64,000 nucleotides of DNA, taken from assembly GCA_030430385.1 (NCBI GenBank), contig JAUIFO010000001.1, positions 406,790 to 470,789 on the forward strand, in the 5' to 3' direction. Source of the stretch: Bacteroidia bacterium. Its GTDB lineage: Bacteria > Bacteroidota > Bacteroidia > Flavobacteriales > Flavobacteriaceae. Numbering within the stretch: position 1 is the stretch's first letter; the number at the start of each line of letters is the position of its first letter. The translations under genes were made by a program, and so were the position numbers. This document shows, piece after piece, positions 45,926 through 54,747 of this stretch. The notes beneath the pieces are model-generated. The model saw only the letters and a program-made list of their open reading frames with translations, was not told the DNA's origin and searched no databases.

Positions 45926-46822
45926 TTAGTTGTTGTCTGTTAATTGAAGGAACTGTTCTTCAAGGCTCTCTTTACGTTTGACCAGATGTGATAATACAAT
46001 TCCTTTTTCAAACATAAGTTTGTTAAAAGCCTGTGCATCCATAGGTTCATTTAAAAATGCTGTAATGAGTTGGTCTTCAACCTTAATATTTTTAAATGTG
46101 GAATTGCTTTCTAAAAGTGAGACAAGCTCATTGTGCTTTTCAGATTTAAGTTCAAAAAAGCCATGACTAGAAATCATTTCATCAACACGACCAGAATACA
46201 GTTTTTCTCCTTTTCTCAATACCACAACATGAGAGCAGACTTTTTCAACCTCGTCCAAAAGGTGAGAGGCTAATAAAATGGTAGTGCCTTGGCTGGCAAT
46301 ATCTTTTATAATGGCTCTAATTTGATGAATCCCTTGCGGATCTAGACCATTGGTTGGCTCGTCTAAAATTAAAATTTCAGGATCATTTAATAGTGCTGAA
46401 GCAATCGCTAAACGTTGTTTCATGCCTAGTGAGTAGGTTTTGAATTTATCATGCATGCGATCTTGTAAGCCTACAACTTCGAGTTTTTCTACAATTTTGT
46501 CTTCTGAAACGCCTTTTATTTTGCAAACTAATTTTAAGTTTTGCTCAGCAGACATATAAGGATAGAAATTTGGTCGCTCGATGATAGCACCAACTTTTTT
46601 TAAAGCGTCATGTGTTGAGGTATTGCCATCAAACCAGTGAAAATCACCTGATGTTTTATTGACCACATTTAAAACTATTCCAAGGGTTGTAGATTTACCA
46701 CTTCCATTGGGTCCAAGAATGCCATAAACATTTCCTTTGTTAATCGTAAAAGATAAATCTTTAACAGCAGTTAAGTAACCAAATTTTTTGGTGAGATTGT
46801 TAATGGTTAGAATTGATTCCAA
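45926..46822 (-). CDS. ABC transporter ATP-binding protein
   Basis: 298 residues, starting at TTG (no in-frame ATG before the conserved ESILTINNLTKKFG). Walker A is GPNGSGKST near residue 38, the signature is YSLGMKQRLAIA, and Walker B is ILILDEPTNGLDPQG, followed by the switch His in LLASHLLDEVEKV. The C-terminal ~80 residues are the extra regulatory domain common to CcmA/NatA-type ATPases. It forms one transporter with the permease downstream. Direction is probably export; the substrate is unknown. Confidence 0.92.
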   Translation of the reverse strand: MESILTINNLTKKFGYLTAVKDLSFTINKGNVYGILGPNGSGKSTTLGIVLNVVNKTSGDFHWFDGNTSTHDALKKVGAIIERPNFYPYMSAEQNLKLVCKIKGVSEDKIVEKLEVVGLQDRMHDKFKTYSLGMKQRLAIASALLNDPEILILDEPTNGLDPQGIHQIRAIIKDIASQGTTILLASHLLDEVEKVCSHVVVLRKGEKLYSGRVDEMISSHGFFELKSEKHNELVSLLESNSTFKNIKVEDQLITAFLNEPMDAQAFNKLMFEKGIVLSHLVKRKESLEEQFLQLTDNN

Positions 46823-46925
46823 GATTTTGATTGATTTTTATACAAGTAAAAATACACCTGTAATGGTTGATTATAAAGGTAAGACGATTGAGGTGTAAAA
46901 TTGTTACAGAAAAATTAACCAGACC

Positions 46926-47441
46926 TTAATTCCAGTTTTCATCAAAATCTAGATTGTTGTAATCATCAACATCAATATCATCATCAAATTCATTGAAATC
47001 ATCAAAATCATCAGCTTCAAATATTTTTTCTGGAGCATTATCAGGAATTTGTCCATGAACAAACATTAGGTTAGGGTAGTCTGTGCCATCAGCTTCTTCA
47101 ACAATTTCAGCCAATTCAACCAAAAACGTCCACATGCTTAAAAAATCATAGACATAAATCAATTTGGTTTGTTCTTTATGAACAACATCATTAAGTATAG
47201 TTTCATTCATAAGACGAATAGACGTATGACCTTCACTCACATCAAACATTGATATTTCTTCGCCTTGTTCCCAATCATCATTACTCACATAAAACGATGC
47301 CATTTCTAATCCGTCAAAACCAAATGATTGCGTAATGGCATTATGAAGGTCTTCTAAAGAATCTGTTTCACGAATTTCTATATCGCGAAATACATCTTCT
47401 TCAGTATCATTATCGAGAATTACTCTAAATCTATAAATCAT
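46926..47441 (-). CDS. Plasmid pRiA4b ORF-3-like / IS1096 TnpR-like domain protein
   Basis: 171 residues. The opening IYRFRVILDNDTEEDVFRDI, then SLEDLHNAITQSFGFDGLEM and ASFYVSNDDWEQGEEI, matches the pRiA4b ORF-3-like fold. Despite the name the family is widespread on chromosomes and is not itself a transposase. The last ~30 residues are an almost pure Asp/Asn/Glu/Phe tail (DDFDDFNEFDDDIDVDDYNN), strongly acidic and probably disordered. No transposon ends are visible around it. Its role is unknown; the tail may bind cations or basic partners. It is 14 bp downstream of ctaA, so probably in the same operon. Confidence 0.8.
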   Translation of the reverse strand: MIYRFRVILDNDTEEDVFRDIEIRETDSLEDLHNAITQSFGFDGLEMASFYVSNDDWEQGEEISMFDVSEGHTSIRLMNETILNDVVHKEQTKLIYVYDFLSMWTFLVELAEIVEEADGTDYPNLMFVHGQIPDNAPEKIFEADDFDDFNEFDDDIDVDDYNNLDFDENWN

Positions 47442-47455
47442 ACTACAAAAGTAAT

Positions 47456-48472
47456 TTATTTACTAAAACGATGCAATGTAAAAGTCATTGCAGTCAATAA
47501 GAAAAACGCTCCCACCTGATGCACAACACCAAGCCAAACAGGAACTGCATAAATAATGGTCAATACACCCAATATAAATTGAACAGCAACCATAATAAGT
47601 AACGCGTTTATTCCATAGAGCTGATAATTTGTTAATATCAATCGTTTAGATCTCAACCATATTAAACCAATGATGGCTACAACAAAATAAGCGAGTATTC
47701 TATGCACAAACTGAACACCACTTTTGCCTTCAATAAAATTCTTATAAAGTGGGTCTTGTTCAATATAAACAGTTTCATGCATAAATTTTCCATCGCTCAT
47801 CAAAGGCCAATGGTTATGAATAAATCCAGCGTCTAAACCAGCCACAAAAGCACCATAAATAATTTGTAATAGTAACAGTCCGAGTCCAAAACGAATTAGG
47901 TTTCTAAAACCTTGGTTGACTTCTTTTTTATTTGGAAACATCAAATCTAAAGCAACCCAAAAGGTGTAAGCAAAAGTGATAAAAGCCGTAGTTAAATGCA
48001 TTGCTAATCTGTAATGACTCACATCAGGATTATCTACTAATCCACTTTTAACCATATACCAACCTAAAAACCCTTGAAAACCACCTAAAAAGAGAAGAAC
48101 TATCGATTTTTTAATGGTAGCTCTGCGTAGCTGTTTTCTAATTATAAAATACAAAAACGGAATAACAAAGACCAGACCTATAAAGCGACCAATAACACGA
48201 TGAATCCACTCCCAAAAATAAATGTCCTTGAAGTCTTCAAGCGTAAAATGTGTGTTTAATTTTTGATATTCAGGGTATTGTTTATAAAGGTCGAAAGCTT
48301 CTTGCCATTCTACCTCATTCATTGGTGGAATCGTACCAGAGATCAATTTGTAGTTAGAAATAGAGAGTCCAGAATGTGTCAATCTTGTGATGCCGCCAAC
48401 AATAACCATTATAAATATAAGTGCGCATCCAATAAGTAACCAGTAAATCACATATTTATTATCCTTTTTCAT
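47456..48472 (-). CDS. ctaA: Heme A synthase (COX15/CtaA family)
   Basis: 338 residues with about eight membrane spans. Conserved His residues sit in WEWIHRVIGRF, HYRLAMHLTTAF, FIHNHWPLM, VQFVHRILAYF and GVVHQVGAF, the haem-ligand pattern of CtaA/COX15. The enzyme oxidises the C8 methyl of haem O to give haem A for aa3-type cytochrome oxidase in the inner membrane. The N-terminal span (VIYWLLIGCALIFIMVIVGG) is followed by TRLTHSGLSI, a typical family motif. It is flanked in the same direction by the pRiA4b ORF-3-like gene and, upstream, a HEAT-like gene. Confidence 0.93.
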   Translation of the reverse strand: MKKDNKYVIYWLLIGCALIFIMVIVGGITRLTHSGLSISNYKLISGTIPPMNEVEWQEAFDLYKQYPEYQKLNTHFTLEDFKDIYFWEWIHRVIGRFIGLVFVIPFLYFIIRKQLRRATIKKSIVLLFLGGFQGFLGWYMVKSGLVDNPDVSHYRLAMHLTTAFITFAYTFWVALDLMFPNKKEVNQGFRNLIRFGLGLLLLQIIYGAFVAGLDAGFIHNHWPLMSDGKFMHETVYIEQDPLYKNFIEGKSGVQFVHRILAYFVVAIIGLIWLRSKRLILTNYQLYGINALLIMVAVQFILGVLTIIYAVPVWLGVVHQVGAFFLLTAMTFTLHRFSK

Positions 48473-48504
48473 AGTCTTTTCATTAGCATTCTTTTTGAAT
48501 GGTA

Positions 48505-49068
48505 TTAGGGTTTTATTTTTTTCAAGATATGTCTAGCTCTTGCTTTAAAACCTGAGCTTTGCATTTGGTAATCGCGTTCAAGAATCATCACTAACTCAGG
48601 ATGGATCCAATCGATCTCATTGCCGAGTAAGTATAGCACGTTCATTGAATAAGCCTTAGGTGCAATTTTTTCATCGTTGATCATCCAGTCAAAGCAAGCT
48701 TCAACAATCCGTTCTTTGTGCATCTGTGTTAATACTTCTTTGATGGGATGTTCAGTTTTAGAATAGTAAGCCGTAACTAGGTATTCACAAACTTTCGCTA
48801 CAGGTCGAACAGCCGAATCTAAATGTACTTTATGAATTTGTTCTGTAAAGGTGTCGAGATGAGGTATAATGGCTTCCAATTGTTCACCACACATAAACTC
48901 AAAAACCCAAGCTGCTCGACAAGAAATTTTGTCATCCACTCTAAAAAGTATCTCTAATAATTTAGGAACAAGTTCTGGTTTTGAAATGACCAAATTGGCG
49001 TAATATAGACGTTTTTCACGCGAATGGTTGACGTAATTTAATTCGTTGTAAAGTTCTGCTGTTGTCAA
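48505..49068 (-). CDS. HEAT-repeat-like protein of unknown function
   Basis: 187 residues starting at TTG; no in-frame ATG is available before the conserved N-terminus, and a -7 box sits at 49095-49102. The protein is all helical, with pairs of helices (KPELVPKLLEILFRVDDKIS, CRAAWVFEFMCGEQLEAII, YSMNVLYLLGNEIDWIHPEL) that suggest a small HEAT or alpha-solenoid fold. No catalytic motif is visible. Similar flavobacterial proteins have sometimes been labelled adenylosuccinate lyase; I see no lyase signature here. It may act as a protein-binding scaffold. It lies upstream of ctaA in the same direction. Confidence 0.75.
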   Translation of the reverse strand: MTTAELYNELNYVNHSREKRLYYANLVISKPELVPKLLEILFRVDDKISCRAAWVFEFMCGEQLEAIIPHLDTFTEQIHKVHLDSAVRPVAKVCEYLVTAYYSKTEHPIKEVLTQMHKERIVEACFDWMINDEKIAPKAYSMNVLYLLGNEIDWIHPELVMILERDYQMQSSGFKARARHILKKIKP

Positions 49069-49094
49069 TCCTTTTTTTGTACTTTTAAGCTATA

Positions 49095-49102
49095 CAAAAA
49101 TA
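49095..49102 (-). promoter_or_regulatory. -7 promoter box before the HEAT-like gene / ctaA operon
   Basis: Minus-strand TATTTTTG, an exact TAnnTTTG match about 27 bp upstream of the TTG start at 49068; it supports that start and a promoter for the ctaA operon. Confidence 0.5.
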
Positions 49103-49108
49103 ATCAAA

Positions 49109-49582
49109 ATGAAACTCATAAAAAAGATACTTTTAGCTTTACTTATTGTAGGTGTCATAGCACAATTTTTTGGTCCTGAAAAGAATGAAGGTAGTTATGC
49201 CTCAATTGATGCGTTTCTCTCTGAAACCAAGCCTTCTCCTCAAGTTACTGAAATTTTAAAGGAAACTTGCTTTGATTGTCATAGTGAGGTTACTAGATAT
49301 CCTTGGTACAGTCAGATCACACCTGTTAATTATTGGATGGCTGATCACGTTGAACATGGTAAAGGACATTTTGATGTTTCACGTTGGAGTGACTACAGTT
49401 TAAAAAAGAAAGATCATAAGTTAGACGAACTTATCGAAATGGTTGAGGCTAAAGAAATGCCATTAAAATCCTACACTTGGGCACATTCAGAAGCTAATCT
49501 TACAGAGGCGCAAATTAAAAGTCTTGTAGATTGGGCTCAAGGCTTGCGTACAAGTTATGAAGCACAACTTTCTAAGGAATAA
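49109..49582 (+). CDS. Haem-binding domain protein (single c-type CxxCH)
   Basis: 157 residues. An N-terminal hydrophobic stretch (KKILLALLIVGVIAQFFGP) anchors it in the membrane or serves as a signal. The motif CFDCHSEVTRYPWYSQITP has a C-x2-C-H haem-attachment site, and NYWMADHVEHGKGHFDVSRW plus a later Met (KEMPLKSY) offer possible sixth ligands. This matches the flavobacterial haem-binding domain family, thought to carry electrons in the periplasm. It lies divergent from the ctaA operon and 8 bp upstream of a glycosyltransferase gene. Confidence 0.87.
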   Translation: MKLIKKILLALLIVGVIAQFFGPEKNEGSYASIDAFLSETKPSPQVTEILKETCFDCHSEVTRYPWYSQITPVNYWMADHVEHGKGHFDVSRWSDYSLKKKDHKLDELIEMVEAKEMPLKSYTWAHSEANLTEAQIKSLVDWAQGLRTSYEAQLSKE

Positions 49583-49590
49583 GATATCGC

Positions 49591-50835
49591 GTGCAACCTA
49601 AACTTCTAATCATTGGTTTTGTTTGGCCTGAACCTCATAGTTCTGCTGCTGGTAGTAGAATGATGCAGTTAATACAACTATTCAGGTCTGAAAACTATCG
49701 TATTACTTTTGCTTCTGCAGCAGCGAGGTCTGAACGCGCAGCCGACTTAGAAACTCTTGACATAACGAGTGTTTCTATCACATTAAATTGCTCAAGTTTT
49801 GATGATTTCATCATTAAGTTGCAACCAGATGTGGTGTTGTTCGATCGGTTTATGATCGAAGAACAATTTGGATGGCGTGTTGCAGAACATTGTCCAGATG
49901 CTCTTCGTGTTTTGGATACCGAAGATTTACATTGTCTCAGAAAGGCAAGGCAAGAGGCTTTTAAAAAAGGTGTGCCTTTTGAAAATTCCTATTTATACAA
50001 TGACGTTGCAAAGCGTGAAATAGCGAGTATATATCGATGTGATTTGAGCATTATGATTTCTGAAGCTGAAATGGATATCATGACGCAAGTGTTTAAAGTC
50101 AACCCATCACTCTTGTATTACCTGCCTTTTTTGTTAGAACCCATTTCCAAAGAGACAAAAGTGAAGTTTCCAGATTTTAGCTCGCGTGCACATTTTATAA
50201 CAATTGGTAATTTCTTGCATCCACCAAACTACCAATCTGTATTGTATTTAAAGCAGCATCTTTGGCCATTGATTCGGAAACAACTTCCTGATGCCGAATT
50301 GCATATTTATGGTGCATATCCTTCAGAAAAAGTCATGCAATTAAATGATCAAAGACAAGGGTTTCATATACTAGGTGTTGCTAAAGATGTTTCAGAAGTG
50401 ATGCAAAGCGCAAGAGTGTGTTTAGCACCTTTGCAATTTGGAGCTGGTTTAAAAGGAAAATTGATTGATGCTATGCAAAATGGTACGCCTTGTGTCATGA
50501 GCTCTATAGCTGCTGAAGGTATGTTTGGTGATTGTCAAGCTAACGGATTTATCGCAGATCAAGCTACCGAATTTGTTAATTCTGCGGTAGCATTATATAC
50601 TAACGAAGCCTTATGGTCTGGAACTAGTGCTAACGGATTTCAAGTGCTAACAACTCGCTTCCAAAGATTAGATTTTCAATCTGATTTTTTAGAACTTATT
50701 CATGATCTAAGATCTATTTTAAAAGCGCATCGACAAGAGAATTTTATCGGACAATTATTGCAACATCATTTGCTAAAAAGTACAACCTATATGAGCAAAT
50801 GGATTGAAGAAAAGGAAAAATCTAAGAAAGATTGA
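49591..50835 (+). CDS. Glycosyltransferase (GT4-like)
   Basis: 414 residues starting at GTG, 8 bp after the preceding stop, with MQPKLLIIGFVWPEPHSSAA as the opening. The first half resembles a GT-B acceptor domain (GSRMMQLIQLFRSENYRITF). The second half has the donor-binding motif of family 4 (APLQFGAGLKGKLIDAMQNG, then TPCVMSSIAAEGM), with a conserved lysine and acidic residue. It is cytoplasmic. No other glycan genes lie next to it, so the acceptor is unknown. The C-terminus is lysine-rich. Confidence 0.85.
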   Translation: MQPKLLIIGFVWPEPHSSAAGSRMMQLIQLFRSENYRITFASAAARSERAADLETLDITSVSITLNCSSFDDFIIKLQPDVVLFDRFMIEEQFGWRVAEHCPDALRVLDTEDLHCLRKARQEAFKKGVPFENSYLYNDVAKREIASIYRCDLSIMISEAEMDIMTQVFKVNPSLLYYLPFLLEPISKETKVKFPDFSSRAHFITIGNFLHPPNYQSVLYLKQHLWPLIRKQLPDAELHIYGAYPSEKVMQLNDQRQGFHILGVAKDVSEVMQSARVCLAPLQFGAGLKGKLIDAMQNGTPCVMSSIAAEGMFGDCQANGFIADQATEFVNSAVALYTNEALWSGTSANGFQVLTTRFQRLDFQSDFLELIHDLRSILKAHRQENFIGQLLQHHLLKSTTYMSKWIEEKEKSKKD

Positions 50836-50885
50836 TGACATCTTAAAAAGGTTTCGATGTAAGGTTGTAATCTTAAAACAACATT

Positions 50886-51404
50886 ATGAAAACCTTATTT
50901 AAACTTTGTCTTTTAGTCTTTTTATCAAGTTTCTTTTCGTGTTCCTCTGATGATGATAGTATTAGCGGTAACACAGTAACTGTTGAAGGAACTTGGACGC
51001 TCAGTGCATTGCGTGTTGAAAGCTCATTTGATTTTAATAATGATGGAGTGGCTAGTCGAAATTTATTCGAAGAAACACCTTGTTATGACAATGACTTCAT
51101 AAATTTTAATTCAGATGGTAGTGTTAATATTGATACAGCATTAACCGAAATTACAATTGAAGTCATGAGTTCTACGGAATATATGCATGTTTATGAGTGC
51201 CTTGACGGATTTCAGCAAAGCTCAACGTGGACTAAAAATGGAAATACAATTATTGTTGAAAATGGTTCTCAAGATCTGGTTGGTACCATCTCAGGAAATA
51301 AGTTGACGGTTGTTATTGAAGACTTTTTTCAGATTGAAATGTACGATGGTATGAATTTTAGTTACCCAGAAGAAGATGTTCAGTTGGTGTATACCAAACA
51401 GTAA
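50886..51404 (+). CDS. Lipoprotein, lipocalin-like domain
   Basis: 172 residues. The signal peptide ends in a lipobox (SSFFSC), and the mature protein starts CSSDDDS, which fits the flavobacterial surface-lipoprotein export signal of Ser/Asp residues just after Cys. The rest is a small beta barrel-like domain (VEGTWTLSALRVESS, YDNDFINFNSDGSVNID, TWTKNGNTIIVENGS), resembling lipocalin-like or DUF5004-type proteins of Bacteroidota. Function is unknown. It is probably displayed on the cell surface. It is convergent with the gene at 51406. Confidence 0.83.
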   Translation: MKTLFKLCLLVFLSSFFSCSSDDDSISGNTVTVEGTWTLSALRVESSFDFNNDGVASRNLFEETPCYDNDFINFNSDGSVNIDTALTEITIEVMSSTEYMHVYECLDGFQQSSTWTKNGNTIIVENGSQDLVGTISGNKLTVVIEDFFQIEMYDGMNFSYPEEDVQLVYTKQ

Positions 51405-51405
51405 C

Positions 51406-52131
51406 TTATTTTGTAACAATCGCATCGATCTCTAAGCCTAACACTAATAGCTTATGAAAGGTTGGTAATTGCGCTCCAGTTGTTGTAGTTGTCCAGTCTG
51501 ACCAACTTGCTTCTAAACCATCAATTGGTAAGATGTCAACCCACATTTGAAAGCTAATAGGTTTTCCATTGTCATCAAAATGCCATAAGTACGAATCGCC
51601 AGGTGTAGTGCCTCCAGAGGTATAGGTGACTAAAAGTGCTTTTTTGTTGTTTTCTGTTGTCACTAACCGACGTTCAACTCCTGGATCAAAAACTTTGTAA
51701 GGTGCAACTAACCAAAACGTGTCGTTATTAAAATAGGTTTCAGCTTTTTGAATGATATCAGATGTGTTCGAACTATCATAGCGTTCTTCATTGATATAGA
51801 CTGAAGAACTATCAATTTGGTCAAGATCCAAGTCTACTTTAATGTTTTTCCAAAAGACTTCACATGTGTTTTCAGCTTTATTCCATTTAAAATGGTGTCT
51901 CTTTTTAAAGGTAAACTCTATGTAATCTGTAGCTTTATAGGCATCATGATCTAAAACATTCAACATTCTAGTTGCCAATACATCTGCTTCTTGACCTAAT
52001 TCTCCAGAAGGTAAATCTTCATTGTATTTTATATACATAAACCCGAAAAACAGAAGTGTAGGCAAGGTTAAAAAAACGATGCTACCAATAATAAAACGGA
52101 TGATTTTTCTTGATCGTGATGTTTTAGCCAT
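51406..52131 (-). CDS. Membrane-anchored protein of unknown function
   Basis: 241 residues. Positively charged start (MAKTSRSRKIIRF), one span (IIGSIVFLTLPTLLFFGFMYI), then a periplasmic domain with mixed beta segments (FTFKKRHHFKWNKAENTCEV, GDSYLWHFDDNGKPISFQMW). I recognise no family and no catalytic motif. It is encoded just behind the ATP-grasp gene with a 7-bp gap, so the two are probably co-expressed. The 3' ends of this gene and the lipoprotein gene are one base apart, leaving no room for a spacer terminator. Confidence 0.78.
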   Translation of the reverse strand: MAKTSRSRKIIRFIIGSIVFLTLPTLLFFGFMYIKYNEDLPSGELGQEADVLATRMLNVLDHDAYKATDYIEFTFKKRHHFKWNKAENTCEVFWKNIKVDLDLDQIDSSSVYINEERYDSSNTSDIIQKAETYFNNDTFWLVAPYKVFDPGVERRLVTTENNKKALLVTYTSGGTTPGDSYLWHFDDNGKPISFQMWVDILPIDGLEASWSDWTTTTTGAQLPTFHKLLVLGLEIDAIVTK

Positions 52132-52138
52132 AATAATT

Positions 52139-53044
52139 TTAAAGGTTGGTCAATCGTTTTTGTATTCCATTTGCCAGTAACTTCGCAGCTTCAGGATGGA
52201 GTCTGAACCACAATTCGGGTTCAATTAATTCTAACTCAGATAAGGCAATTTCACCATCATTATCTTCAAAGATATCAACTCGTGCATAAATTGGCAATTC
52301 ATCGCAAGCTTGTACAGTGGTCTCAGCAAAAATGATTTCCTCTTGGGTTGGTTGATACTGATGTACACTTCCGCCAAAATCATCCTGCACTCTAAAATCA
52401 CCAGCTTTAGCTTTTTTTAATACAGCATGCGTGAATTGTCCGTTAAAAACCATCATAGAGATTTCACCCTGACTAACGATTTTGTGCTGAAACGGTTGTA
52501 ACATCATCGCTTCGTTAGCGATCAATTCTTGGAATAAGGTTTCATGCGTTTCAATTGTTTCAGGATGCAAATGATAGGTATGTCTTGCCGAACCCGAAAT
52601 ACAAGGTTTTAAAACGGTTTCATTCCAGTCTAAAATATCGTGAAGCTGTTCAAGACTAACCTGAGCACCTTGTTCAATAAAATGACTTTCAGCAATGTGA
52701 ACGCCATTATTTTGAAGATCTAATAGATAATGTTTATCAATATTCCAACGAATCAAAGCTTCAGAATTAAGAAGCGTGGTTTGCTTAGACACCAATTCAA
52801 GCCATTCAGAAAATTCGGCAAATCGATCAAAATAATCCCATGTGGTTCGAAACAATACCGACTTGGTACTGGACCAATCAAAAAAGGCATCATCCCAGGC
52901 GAGTCGGAGTGTTTTTAATCCAAGTTCTTCTAGAGCGTGATACACTAAACGGTCTTCAAAATACACATTGTGCTTATACGTATCCGTTTTTGAATCGTTT
53001 AAATAACGTTGGTCAGTTAATATTACACAATCGTATAAGGTCAT
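52139..53044 (-). CDS. ATP-grasp enzyme (RimK / glutathione-synthase-like)
   Basis: 301 residues. The first third is a Rossmann-like part (DCVILTDQRYLNDSKTDTYK). The later region carries ATP-grasp features: a phosphate-binding Lys in ETVLKPCISGSARHTY, a glycine-rich loop, and the acidic metal-binding pair near ALSELELIEPELWFRL with Arg in YARVDIFED. Such enzymes ligate a carboxylate to an amine or thiol with ATP. The sequence does not tell which substrate is used. It lies next to gamma-glutamyltranspeptidase, which hints at peptide or glutathione-like chemistry; this is inference only. Confidence 0.8.
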   Translation of the reverse strand: MTLYDCVILTDQRYLNDSKTDTYKHNVYFEDRLVYHALEELGLKTLRLAWDDAFFDWSSTKSVLFRTTWDYFDRFAEFSEWLELVSKQTTLLNSEALIRWNIDKHYLLDLQNNGVHIAESHFIEQGAQVSLEQLHDILDWNETVLKPCISGSARHTYHLHPETIETHETLFQELIANEAMMLQPFQHKIVSQGEISMMVFNGQFTHAVLKKAKAGDFRVQDDFGGSVHQYQPTQEEIIFAETTVQACDELPIYARVDIFEDNDGEIALSELELIEPELWFRLHPEAAKLLANGIQKRLTNL

Positions 53045-53055
53045 TATAGCTTCAA

Positions 53056-54747
53056 TTAAAATCCAATAGCAGTATCATCACCACGATAATCTGCGCCACC
53101 TTCATAGCGACCATCTTCGAGCACTAAAATCGCTTCAACACGAGCAGTAATAGGCGCAGAGGCTTCATTAATATCGTAGCCTTTTGCTTCGATAGCTTGC
53201 TTTAAATCTTCGGAAAACAAATCAACTTCCATTCTAATAGTATCAGGTAACCATTGGTGATGTAATCGAGGTGCATCTACAGCTTCTTGCATCGTCATAT
53301 CAAATTCAACCACATTTAAGATCACTTGCAAAACAGAAGTAATAATTGTGCTACCACCAGGAGTTCCAAGCACCATAAATAATTCATCATCTTTTTCTAC
53401 AATTGTAGGTGTCATAGCACTTAACATGCGTTTTTGAGGAGCAATGCTATTGGCTTCACCACCAATCAAACCATAAATGTTTGGTACACCAGGCTTACTG
53501 CTAAAATCGTCCATTTCGTTATTTAAGAAAAAGCCGAGTTCGTCGGCATAGAGCTTTGAACCATATGCACTGTTAAGTGTTGTGGTGACAGAAACAGCAT
53601 TCCCATAAGAATCAACAATAGAGTAGTGTGTGGTTTCTTCACTTTCATAACTTGGAATTTCACCATAAGATATCGTTGAAGATGGTGTAGGTTGGTCAAA
53701 CGAAAAATCAGCCATTCGCTCTTTTAGATAGGTATCACTCAATAGCGTTTCCGTTGGAATATCCACAAAATCAGGATCACCTAAAAAATAACTTCTGTCT
53801 GCATAAGCACGTCGTTCAGCTTCAACCATCACCTGAATACTTTCCAAGGAATTATGTCCGAATGATTTCAGATCATAAGGTTCCATCATTTTCATAATCT
53901 GCGCTAAACAAATGCCACCACTTGAAGGTGGAGACATAGAAATAATAGTGTAGTCCTTATAGTTAAATCGAATAGGATCACGCCATTTTGGTCTGTATAA
54001 AGCTAAATCTTCCATCGTCATTGTACTGCCATGACTTTGAAGAAAGTCAATGAGTTGTCTGCCAGTTTCTCCTCTGTAAAAATCAACTTTACCATGCTTG
54101 GCAATACGTTTTAATGTGTTTGCAAGCGCTAAATTTTTTATGGTGTCTTTTGGTTTAATAGCTTTGCTAAACAAAATATTTTTACCATTTACAGCTTTAA
54201 AAATACTATCGTAATGCGTTAATTTTTTATGTTGTTTTTCGGTGACCGCAAAACCCTTTTCAGCAAGTGCGATCACAGGCGCTAGAATGTCTTTAGGATG
54301 AAGTGTACCAAAGCGTTCATGTGCATTGAAAATTCCAGCAATTGTTCCTGGAACTCCTATAGAGTGAATACCAACAGAACTCATATCTTTAATAACTTGA
54401 CCTTCCTCGTCCAAATACATGTCTTTATGCGCAGATAAAGGTGCTTTTTCACGATAATCTAAAGCACCAGTTTCGCCATCAGCCAAACGAAACACCATAA
54501 ATCCGCCACCACCTAAGTTTCCAGCGTAAGGATATACAACAGCAAGTGCCATTTCGGTGGCAAGCATAGCATCAAAAGCATTGCCTCCTTTTTTTAGAAT
54601 TTCAGCGCCAATTTCTGAAGCTTCTTTGCGTGCTGTTACCACCATAGCATGTTCTGTGACTAGTCCGCGTTTTGGAGGATTTGTTTTTTGATCCTTTTTA
54701 CATGACACGAGTGTAATTAAAATTACGATTGCAACGAGATATTTCAT
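53056..54747 (-). CDS. ggt: Gamma-glutamyltranspeptidase (lipoprotein)
   Basis: 563 residues. A lipobox (LVSCKKD) marks a lipoprotein in the envelope. The large and small subunits are encoded together: the autocatalytic cleavage site is the Thr of EETTHYSIVD near residue 370, followed by VSVTTTLNSAYGS. The later motif PNIYGLIGGEANSIAPQKRML and MLSAMTPTIV fit GGT. It hydrolyses or transfers the gamma-glutamyl group of glutathione and related peptides. The first four bases overlap the 3' end of the ACP-phosphodiesterase-like gene. An ATP-grasp gene follows 11 bp later, so the three genes are probably one operon. Confidence 0.94.
   Translation of the reverse strand: MKYLVAIVILITLVSCKKDQKTNPPKRGLVTEHAMVVTARKEASEIGAEILKKGGNAFDAMLATEMALAVVYPYAGNLGGGGFMVFRLADGETGALDYREKAPLSAHKDMYLDEEGQVIKDMSSVGIHSIGVPGTIAGIFNAHERFGTLHPKDILAPVIALAEKGFAVTEKQHKKLTHYDSIFKAVNGKNILFSKAIKPKDTIKNLALANTLKRIAKHGKVDFYRGETGRQLIDFLQSHGSTMTMEDLALYRPKWRDPIRFNYKDYTIISMSPPSSGGICLAQIMKMMEPYDLKSFGHNSLESIQVMVEAERRAYADRSYFLGDPDFVDIPTETLLSDTYLKERMADFSFDQPTPSSTISYGEIPSYESEETTHYSIVDSYGNAVSVTTTLNSAYGSKLYADELGFFLNNEMDDFSSKPGVPNIYGLIGGEANSIAPQKRMLSAMTPTIVEKDDELFMVLGTPGGSTIITSVLQVILNVVEFDMTMQEAVDAPRLHHQWLPDTIRMEVDLFSEDLKQAIEAKGYDINEASAPITARVEAILVLEDGRYEGGADYRGDDTAIGF

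Noticed and set aside
46926..47441. Mobile element suggested by the IS1096/pRiA4b family name
   Set aside because: No inverted repeats, transposase or target-site duplication around it; the family is common on chromosomes.
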